Shown: positions 43,432 to 50,947 of the stretch, one piece after another | Numbering within the stretch: position 1 is the first letter of the stretch | How the letters are laid out: every line of letters starts with the position of its first letter | Source: Chloroflexota bacterium | GTDB lineage: Bacteria; Chloroflexota; Dehalococcoidia; Lucifugimonadales; Australimonadaceae | Assembly: GCA_027618515.1 (NCBI GenBank) | Contig: JAQCEV010000006.1 | Coordinates: forward strand, 1 to 50,947 | Direction of reading: 5' to 3' | Length of the DNA: 50,947 nt | Program-made: the position numbers and the translations under genes | The notes under the pieces: generated by a model | What the model was told of the DNA's origin: nothing | Databases searched by the model: none | Seen by the model: the letters and a program-made list of their open reading frames with translations, nothing else

Positions 43432-44493
43432 ATGCCCGAAGAAGAGATAGAACCGATCCGGTGGGAAGATGACCGGCTTCTCCTGCTTGATCAAACCATA
43501 CTTCCCGACCGCCAGGAATGGCTGACCATCGACACTGTCGAGGCTGCCATCGAAGCGATCCGGGAGATGCGCGTCCGAGGCGCACCTGCCATCGGCGTCG
43601 CGGCGGCCTACGCCATGGTGATCGCAGCTCGCTCAGTGGAAGCCCCAACCATGTCCACGTGGCTCACCCTTCTAGACCCCATCTCCGCACGAATCGCCGC
43701 AGCGCGGCCCACTGCGGTAAACCTAGGTTGGGCCGTCCAGCGCAGCGTTGAGGTAGCCCGCAGCGCTAGCTCTCCCTCCGAAGCGCACAAGCGCCTCCTC
43801 GCGCTCGCCCACAAGACCAAAGCCGACGATATCGCGACTAACCGCAAGATCGGGCGCAATGGCGCCTCCTTGGTTCCCAGCAATGGCGGCATTCTGACGC
43901 ACTGCAACACCGGAGCGCTCGCTACCGCAGGCTACGGAACCGCACTTGGTGTCATCCGCGCTGCTTGGGAGCAAGGTAAGCGGCCTCACGTGTTCTGCAC
44001 CGAGACGCGACCTTGGCTCCAAGGTGCCCGGCTTACCGCGTGGGAACTCATGCGAATGGGCATACCCGCTGAACTGGTCGTAGACTCCGCCGCCGCCTGG
44101 CTCATGTCGCGCCACGAGGTCAACGCTATCATCGTGGGCGCGGACCGTATCGCCGCCAACGGCGATACAGCCAACAAGATCGGCACTTACTCACTCGCCG
44201 TTCTCGCCAAGAGTCACAACATCCCCTTTTACGTTGCCGCACCGACCTCGACCATAGATGTGGGCGTAGCCAACGGCGACGAGATCGTCATCGAAGAGCG
44301 TCCGCCCGAAGAGGTCACCACCCTCAAAGGCCAACGCATCGCCGCTGAAGGCATCGGGGTACGCAATCCATCGTTCGATGTAACGCCCGCCGAATACATC
44401 ACCGCCATCATCACCGACCAAGGTGTCCATAAGGCGCCGTTCGAGCGCGCGCTACGCAGCGCAGTCCACCAGACCAAGGCAGGTATCGTATGA
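43432..44493 (+). CDS. mtnA: S-methyl-5-thioribose-1-phosphate isomerase
   Basis: About 353 residues. Conserved blocks are RGAPAIGVAAAYAM, ILTHCNTGALATAGYGTALG with the catalytic Cys, ETRPWLQGARLTAWEL and IIVGADRIAANGDTANKIGTY with the catalytic Asp. It isomerises methylthioribose-1-phosphate to methylthioribulose-1-phosphate in MTA salvage. ATG 43432 gives the usual N-terminus (EPIRWEDDRLLLLDQTILP); a GTG at 43375 directly after the leader hairpin would add 19 residues. Its stop overlaps the mtnP start. Confidence 0.95.
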   Translation: MPEEEIEPIRWEDDRLLLLDQTILPDRQEWLTIDTVEAAIEAIREMRVRGAPAIGVAAAYAMVIAARSVEAPTMSTWLTLLDPISARIAAARPTAVNLGWAVQRSVEVARSASSPSEAHKRLLALAHKTKADDIATNRKIGRNGASLVPSNGGILTHCNTGALATAGYGTALGVIRAAWEQGKRPHVFCTETRPWLQGARLTAWELMRMGIPAELVVDSAAAWLMSRHEVNAIIVGADRIAANGDTANKIGTYSLAVLAKSHNIPFYVAAPTSTIDVGVANGDEIVIEERPPEEVTTLKGQRIAAEGIGVRNPSFDVTPAEYITAIITDQGVHKAPFERALRSAVHQTKAGIV

Positions 44494-45371
44494 CCACTGA
44501 CTACACCGATAGCCCCGTAAAGATCGGCGTCTTGGGCGGCACGGGCTTATACCAGATGGACGGCCTAACCAACCTTCGTGAAATCGAACTGGCGACGCCT
44601 TTCGGTGACCCCAGTGACGCGATCACCATCGGGGAACTCGAAGGCGTGGAGGTCGCGTTCCTGCCGCGTCACGGTCGTGGCCACCGGATCCTCCCGTCGG
44701 AGATCCCCGTCCGGGCCAACATCTACGCCCTCAAGATGCTGGGGGTCGAGCGACTGCTCTCCGTGAGCGCGGTAGGCAGCCTGAAACAAGAGATCGCTCC
44801 TTTGGACATGGTCGTGCCCGACCAGATCATCGACCGTACCCGGTTACGCCCTTCGACTTTCTTCGGCGACGGGTTGGTAGCTCACGTGGCCTACGGTGAT
44901 CCATTCTGCCCGGAACTCAGCGACCTCCTCGCGACTGCAGCCGACGACACTGAAGCGAATATCCACCGCGGCGGCACCTACCTAGTCATGGAGGGCCCGG
45001 CGTTCTCGACGAGAGCAGAGAGCAAGCTGTACCAGAGTTGGGGCGCGAGTATCATAGGTATGACCGCATCCCCGGAAGCGAAGTTGGCCCGCGAGGCAGA
45101 GATGTGCTTCGCGGTACTCGCGACCGCCACCGACTACGACGCGTGGCATGAGTCCCACGCCGACGTGACCGTGGAGATGGTCCTGGCAACCCTGGCCAAG
45201 AACGTCGCTACGTCCCAGACCGCACTACGCAAGCTCATGCCGCGCGTCCCTGAACAACGACACTGCGATTGCGGGGCGGCTCTCGCGACCGCGCTAGTCA
45301 CTGCAAAAGAGTTGGTGCCCGAGGAAACCCTTCAGCGATTGGGGCCTTTGGTGTCCAAATACATGTCCTGA
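44490..45371 (+). CDS. mtnP: S-methyl-5'-thioadenosine phosphorylase
   Basis: A 293-residue nucleoside phosphorylase. It shows IGVLGGTGLYQM with the phosphate-binding loop, LPRHGRGHRILPSEIPVRAN, VSAVGSLKQEI, VMEGPAFSTRAES and MTASPEAKLAREAEMCF, all typical of MTA phosphorylase. It splits MTA to adenine and methylthioribose-1-phosphate, the substrate of the coupled mtnA product (ATGA overlap). No mtnB, mtnC or mtnD follows in the window. Confidence 0.95.
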   Translation: MTTDYTDSPVKIGVLGGTGLYQMDGLTNLREIELATPFGDPSDAITIGELEGVEVAFLPRHGRGHRILPSEIPVRANIYALKMLGVERLLSVSAVGSLKQEIAPLDMVVPDQIIDRTRLRPSTFFGDGLVAHVAYGDPFCPELSDLLATAADDTEANIHRGGTYLVMEGPAFSTRAESKLYQSWGASIIGMTASPEAKLAREAEMCFAVLATATDYDAWHESHADVTVEMVLATLAKNVATSQTALRKLMPRVPEQRHCDCGAALATALVTAKELVPEETLQRLGPLVSKYMS

Positions 45372-45413
45372 TTTATCACGTACAGCGTGAAGCAGACGAT
45401 AGGAGGATGAGAG

Positions 45414-45767
45414 ATGGCATACGGAAGACAAGAAGCTGGCGAGCCCTACCGTCGGATTTCGGTCCAAGAAGCACTTGAGATGCAGGCCGCAGGCGCATTG
45501 ATAGTCGATGTTCGCCGACCCGACGAGTGGGTCACCGGACACGCAGCAGGGGCGGTCCACATCCCGGTGGACGACGTACTTGAGCGGGCCGAGGCCGAAC
45601 TCCCCAAGGACAACGACCTGTTGTTCATCTGTGCGGCGGGTGTCCGCAGCGGTCTAGCTGCCGAGATGGCCTCCGCTTTGGAGTTCAGTTCAGAGCACCT
45701 TTACAATATCGAAGCGGGAACCCCTGTTTGGATCCAAGCGGGATTGCCGACTGAAACTGGCGACTAG
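45414..45767 (+). CDS. Rhodanese-like domain protein
   Basis: A 117-residue single rhodanese domain. LIVDVRRPDEWVTGHAAGAVHIPVDDV is the first conserved block, and the active loop is CAAGVRSGLAAEM with the catalytic Cys. The six-residue loop (CAAGVR) fits sulfur transfer from a persulfide. AGGAGG lies about six bases before ATG 45414. It lies between mtnP and ahcY in the SAM-cycle operon, so it may handle sulfur released from homocysteine or methylthio compounds; that is inference. Confidence 0.88.
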   Translation: MAYGRQEAGEPYRRISVQEALEMQAAGALIVDVRRPDEWVTGHAAGAVHIPVDDVLERAEAELPKDNDLLFICAAGVRSGLAAEMASALEFSSEHLYNIEAGTPVWIQAGLPTETGD

Positions 45768-45806
45768 CCCTGTTACTCGGCCCCGCTGATCTGGGCCATT
45801 ATTTAG

Positions 45807-47117
<1,311 letters not shown>

Positions 47118-47167
47118 CCCAAAACCCTGTCGCCTGCCGCACCATCAACCAGGAGAACGAAGCAACA

Positions 47168-48385
47168 ATGGCCGAAGGAACAACGTTCAGTAACGCCCCC
47201 TCGTACCTGTATACCTCCGAATCAGTGACCGAGGGGCACCCAGACAAACTATGCGACCAAGTTAGCGACAGCATTCTGGACGCCATTTACGCTCAGGATC
47301 CTGCTGGTCGAGTCGCGTGTGAAACCGCGACTGGAACCAATTTCGTGGCGGTGATCGGCGAGATCACCACCACCGCGACCGTGGACTACGAGAAGATCGT
47401 CCGGGACACGATCCGCCGGATCGGCTACAACAACGCGGAGACGGGGATCGACCCCGAAACCTGTGAGGTCGTGATTCGCGTCCACCAGCAGTCGCCCGAC
47501 ATCAGCCAGGGCGTTACGACCGCGCTTGAGCACCGTGACGGTGGAGCACAGAAAGACGAAATCGACGCCCTGGGCGCCGGCGACCAGGGCATGATGGTCG
47601 GATTCGCATGCAACGAGACCGAGGAGCTCATGCCCCTGACCCTCTCGCTCGCGCATCGGCTCACCCGCCAACTTGCAATCACCCGCAAGGAAGGCACCAT
47701 CCCTTATCTCGGGCCGGACGGCAAATCCCAAGTCACGGTCGAGTACGCTTTCGGCAAGCCCAAGCGCGTACACACGATCATCATCAGCACTCAACATGAT
47801 GCCGACGCCACCCAAGAGCAGATCGCGAAAGACGTGCGCGAGCAGGTTATCGACCCGATCATTCCTAAGGACTTGATCGACGCTGACACTCGCATCTACG
47901 TGAATCCCTCAGGCCGCTTCGTCACAGGCGGTCCTCTCGGTGACGCCGGTCTTACCGGACGTAAGATTCTGGTAGACACCTACGGGAGCGTGGCCCGTCA
48001 CGGAGGCGGCGCCTTCTCCGGCAAGGATCCGACCAAGGTCGACCGTTCCGCCGCCTATGCATCGCGATGGGTGGCCAAGAACGTCGTCGCTGCAGGCCTC
48101 GCGGAGCGCTGCGAAGTTCAGGTTTCCTACGCCATAGGCATGGCCGCGCCGATCAACGTCTCGGTCGAAACCTTCGGCACCGGGGCAGTTCCTGACGACA
48201 AGATCGCAGAGCTGGTCAACAAGCACTTTGACCTACGCCCAGGTGCGATCATCCATGACCTGGATCTGCGCCGCCCCATCTACGCCCAAACGGCGTCGTA
48301 CGGCCACTTCGGACGCACTGACGCCGACCTACCGTGGGAGCACACGGACAAAGCAGCGGCGCTGCGAGCAGACGCAGGCCTGTAG
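47168..48385 (+). CDS. metK: S-adenosylmethionine synthetase
   Basis: A 405-residue MAT enzyme. It has [54 protein letters not shown], the P-loop-like [23 protein letters not shown] and the C-terminal [13 protein letters not shown]. It makes SAM from methionine and ATP. As the last gene of the SAM-riboswitch operon, its output closes the feedback loop. A long hairpin terminator follows. Confidence 0.97.
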   Translation: MAEGTTFSNAPSYLYTSESVTEGHPDKLCDQVSDSILDAIYAQDPAGRVACETATGTNFVAVIGEITTTATVDYEKIVRDTIRRIGYNNAETGIDPETCEVVIRVHQQSPDISQGVTTALEHRDGGAQKDEIDALGAGDQGMMVGFACNETEELMPLTLSLAHRLTRQLAITRKEGTIPYLGPDGKSQVTVEYAFGKPKRVHTIIISTQHDADATQEQIAKDVREQVIDPIIPKDLIDADTRIYVNPSGRFVTGGPLGDAGLTGRKILVDTYGSVARHGGGAFSGKDPTKVDRSAAYASRWVAKNVVAAGLAERCEVQVSYAIGMAAPINVSVETFGTGAVPDDKIAELVNKHFDLRPGAIIHDLDLRRPIYAQTASYGHFGRTDADLPWEHTDKAAALRADAGL

Positions 48386-48408
48386 GCTCTTCGTCCTTTC
48401 GACACAAT

Positions 48409-48446
48409 GAAACGGCGCGTTCGACAGTTGTCGAGCGCGCCGTTTC
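48409..48446 (+). terminator. Hairpin terminator after metK
   Basis: GAAACGGCGCG and CGCGCCGTTTC arms with an inner TCGACA/TGTCGA pairing form a very long stem; only a short T-stretch lies at its foot (TTTCGTCT). It ends the SAM-cycle operon. Confidence 0.75.
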
Positions 48447-48486
48447 GTCTATACCCTGTGATCAGACCACCAAGATCGGAGTCACC

Positions 48487-49920
48487 ATGGCGGACCACAC
48501 AGAGATCAGATTTGGCACAGACGGCTGGCGAGCCCTTATCGCTCGCGACTACACGTTCGAGAACGTTCGCGCCTGCGCCGAAGGTGTGTGTCGCCTGCTC
48601 GAAGCATCCGGCGAAGCTAGTCAAGGCTTGGTCATCGGCTATGACACGCGGTGGGGCTCGCCTGAGTTCGCGGCAGAGACAGCCCAGGTCAGCGCTGCCC
48701 ACGGCATCAAGACGTGGCTCGCAGATCGCGTTGTACCCACACCTGTCCTGAGCTACAGCCTGCTGCACCACCAGGCAGGCGGCGGCGTGGTCATCACCGC
48801 CAGTCACAACTCCGGGCTATGGAACGGATTCAAGTACAAGCCGTTCTACGCTGGCAGCGCCTCCCAGGAGATCGTCGACGAGTTGGAGCGCCATATCGCC
48901 GCAGCCCAGGCCGACGGCAACATCCCCTCGATGGCTCTGGCCGACGCGGAAGCCAGCGGCATCGTCGAGCGCCCCCAGATGGCCCCGCCCTACCTCGCCA
49001 ACCTCGCCAACGTCGTCGACATCGACGCCATCCGCAACGCAGGTCTGAAAGTCGGGTTCGACGCCATGCACGGTGCTGGCGCAGGCTATTTCGAAGCGGC
49101 ACTCGGCACAGGTAGCACGACCATCGATCCCATACGCGGCATCCGCAACCCTGCTTTCCCTGGCATGGGCCAACCTGAGCCCATCGCACCCAACCTCGCT
49201 CCCTCGATCGACCTCGCCCGCAACGGTGCTTACGATGTCGTCTTGGCCACCGACGGCGATGCCGATCGACTCGGCGTTCTCGACGAGCACGGCAACTTCA
49301 TCAGCACTCTCAGCACATTCGCGCTGCTGTGCTTCTATCAGCTAGACGTACGCGGCCTACGGGGCCCTGTCGTCCGATCATTGACCCAGAGTTCCATGAT
49401 CGACCGCTTGGCAGCCCTCTATGAGGTTCCTGTGCACCGAACCGCCGTGGGTTTCAAGTACGTCGGCCAGACCATGATGGACGTTGACGCCGTCGCCGCT
49501 GGCGAAGAGAGCGGTGGCTACGCGTTCCGCGGCAACATCCCCGAGCGCGATGGCATCCTCAGCGGACTCATGTTCCTGGATCTCATGGTGAAGACCGGCA
49601 AACGCCCGTCTGAGCTCGTCGCGATGCTCGCGGAGAAAGTTGGAGAGCACCACTACAACCGTCTGGATGTCACCCTCGGCCCTGGCGTGTCCAAACCGGA
49701 CACCCAAGCGCTCGCCGCTAAGCCACCGGAACGCATCGGCGGGCTCCGCGTACTTAGCACAGAAACCCCAGACGGTGTGCTCTACCTCCTGGAAAATGGA
49801 TTCTGGGGTCTCATCCGTCCCTCCGGCACCGAGCCCCTCCTCCGCATCTACGCAGAAGGCGACTCTCCCCAACGCGTCGAGGAAATGCTGGCCGACCTCC
49901 GGATCGCCTCTGGTAACTAG
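48487..49920 (+). CDS. Phosphoglucomutase/phosphomannomutase family protein
   Basis: About 477 residues. Domain 1 begins IRFGTDGWRALIA and carries the phosphoserine loop VVITASHNSGLWNGFK. Domain 2 has the metal loop ATDGDADRLGVLDEHG, domain 3 the sugar-specific GEESGGYAFRGNIPERDGIL, and domain 4 the phosphate-binding RPSGTEPLLRIYAE. It exchanges phosphate between C1 and C6 of a hexose; GEESGGY fits glucose better than mannose. ATG 48487 has CGGAG upstream; the frame is open further but only through the metK terminator. Confidence 0.93.
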   Translation: MADHTEIRFGTDGWRALIARDYTFENVRACAEGVCRLLEASGEASQGLVIGYDTRWGSPEFAAETAQVSAAHGIKTWLADRVVPTPVLSYSLLHHQAGGGVVITASHNSGLWNGFKYKPFYAGSASQEIVDELERHIAAAQADGNIPSMALADAEASGIVERPQMAPPYLANLANVVDIDAIRNAGLKVGFDAMHGAGAGYFEAALGTGSTTIDPIRGIRNPAFPGMGQPEPIAPNLAPSIDLARNGAYDVVLATDGDADRLGVLDEHGNFISTLSTFALLCFYQLDVRGLRGPVVRSLTQSSMIDRLAALYEVPVHRTAVGFKYVGQTMMDVDAVAAGEESGGYAFRGNIPERDGILSGLMFLDLMVKTGKRPSELVAMLAEKVGEHHYNRLDVTLGPGVSKPDTQALAAKPPERIGGLRVLSTETPDGVLYLLENGFWGLIRPSGTEPLLRIYAEGDSPQRVEEMLADLRIASGN

Positions 49921-50682
49921 GATGCACGCAGCGCCACTTGGCGCATCCGCCAGACCACGCGCTGTGTGGGCGCAGCGCCACGCAGCCGCCGGAGTCCGTG
50001 CGCCATTGCATCCAGCGCATCGAAGTCTTCCCGTAGGGATGGGTCACCGCGGATCGCCCGGAACTTCATGATGAACATCTCGACCGCCTCGGAAACGGCG
50101 ACCGAATGCTCCACAACCTCGCTTGATAGCATGGCGACCTGAGGAAGCGAGCCCAAGTCTGCCACGAGTGGCCCTGCGTTCATGGTCGCGCCTCTGGCTG
50201 CTACGACGTGGTTCGCGAGCCCCAGGTAGTCTCTCAGCAACTCGTTATCAGTCTCGATAGTTTCCACCTCGTCGATCAACATCACACCACCGGGCGCTAG
50301 CGCTCTCGTCCCCCCCGCAACAGCCTCGCGAGGCGACCGCAGGTGAGCCAGCAGCAGGTGCACGAAGATCACATCAACACTTCCCACGGGGATAACTCCT
50401 CCCGCAAGGTCATGTTCAAGGAAATGTACCGCCTGCCCGCCCAAGCTTTGAGCCATGCCGACGAACCGCGCCGACGCATCGATCCCCACCAGCGTTCCAG
50501 GATCCAGCGTTTCACCCAGCAACTGCGTCGTGTAGCCCGCACAGATCTACCGCGACCTTCGCACGCAGGATCCCCCACCGCCGGAAAAAGCGCGTCATCT
50601 CCGGCTCAAGCAACCGCGCCAACAACCGCAGGCGATCCGCCGCAACCTTCGTATCCCCGAATGCATAGGACTCACTCGACAT
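49917..50682 (-). pseudogene. SAM-dependent methyltransferase with a broken motif I
   Basis: ATG 50682 has AGGAGG six bases upstream and begins MSSESYAFGDTKVAADRL, as in small-molecule methyltransferases. At VAVDLCG, where D-L-G-C-G-x-G-y is expected, the frame is lost near 50540; the right sense continues TTQLLGETLDPGTLVGIDAS in another frame to 49917. The later motifs are intact (VDVIFVHLLLAHLRSP, LAPGGVMLIDEVE). The bases between the two parts are too few for the usual glycine loop, consistent with an eight-base deletion. It overlaps tail to tail with the mutase gene. Confidence 0.75.
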
Positions 50683-50947
50683 CACATCCTCCTCATGATC
50701 AGCTGTATCACAGCACCGAGACCAGCTAGGCAACGAGGCGGGATTCGAGTTAACCAAAACGACCGCCCCGTGACAGGCGGCCAAGCGACTAGCTATTCCA
50801 GTCGTCAGCAATCAGGCCGCCGATTCAAGCGACCACCAACGCTTTGCGACGATTACACGATAAAACATCTTGGTTCGAGGTCGTGTCCCGTCAAGTGGTG
50901 TAAGAGCATCACCCTCGTACTGTGATCAGGCTGCTCCAACGGGGAGC
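50683..50947. other. Intergenic end of window, possible IS-end fragment
   Basis: About 265 bases without a gene. GTCGTGTCCCGTCAAGTGG, followed by TGTAA (50880-50903), looks like the terminal sequence of IS256/Mutator-type elements, judged from memory only. No transposase is seen inside the window. Confidence 0.3.

Overview
The window is about 51 kb of high-GC, gene-dense bacterial chromosome. Gene content (split Tat genes, ThyX-type thymidylate synthase, GatCA, one HU gene started by TTG, KorAB plus lipoyl-enzyme genes, frequent GTG/TTG starts) fits a Chloroflexota-like free-living heterotroph, perhaps of the SAR202/Dehalococcoidia side. That placement is an inference from style and content; no rRNA, tRNA or CRISPR array was recognised. 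No prophage or complete insertion sequence is visible, so this reads as core chromosome.

Layout. 0.4-11 kb: DUF1232 protein, holA, tatA, GNAT acetyltransferase, an MFS carrier, tatC-tatB, a 23S/tRNA uridine methyltransferase fused to a Maf pyrophosphatase, then a + strand run (tyrosine phosphatase, small membrane protein, dienelactone hydrolase, FAH-type hydratase, an unknown protein coupled to an HPP membrane protein). 11-19 kb: SDR and a possible monooxygenase-fold protein, then a central-carbon block lpdA-korA-korB, E2 acyltransferase, thyX. 19-25 kb: a secreted surface protein with a C-terminal anchor, then a thiamine ABC transporter operon behind a TPP riboswitch with a terminator, and the HU gene. 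25-31 kb: dinB, ornithine-cyclodeaminase-like enzyme, DUF971 protein, a small unknown, an O-antigen ligase/TPR membrane protein. 31-35 kb: an operon for an alpha/beta hydrolase, an MBL hydrolase and a broken acyl-AMP ligase/ACP/acyltransferase. 35-42 kb: gatC-gatA, a beta-CASP nuclease, recF coupled to an ABC-2 exporter. 42-50 kb: a Cys-repeat lipoprotein, then a SAM-riboswitch operon mtnA-mtnP-rhodanese-ahcY-metK, a phosphohexomutase and a broken methyltransferase.

The regulatory logic is clear in two places. Thiamine import (tbpA-thiP-thiQ) is read through a TPP riboswitch that ends in an intrinsic terminator. The whole SAM/SAH/MTA recycling set sits behind a SAM-I-type riboswitch with a recognisable promoter. 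Thiamine import may support the TPP-dependent KorAB enzyme nearby.

I did not find an obvious new defence or mobile system. The best leads are the methyltransferase-Maf fusion, the lipoprotein built from four repeats each carrying a cysteine pair, the rhodanese inside the SAM-cycle operon with an incomplete MTA salvage set, the E2 with an altered catalytic motif beside korAB, and the double-disrupted acyl ligase gene.
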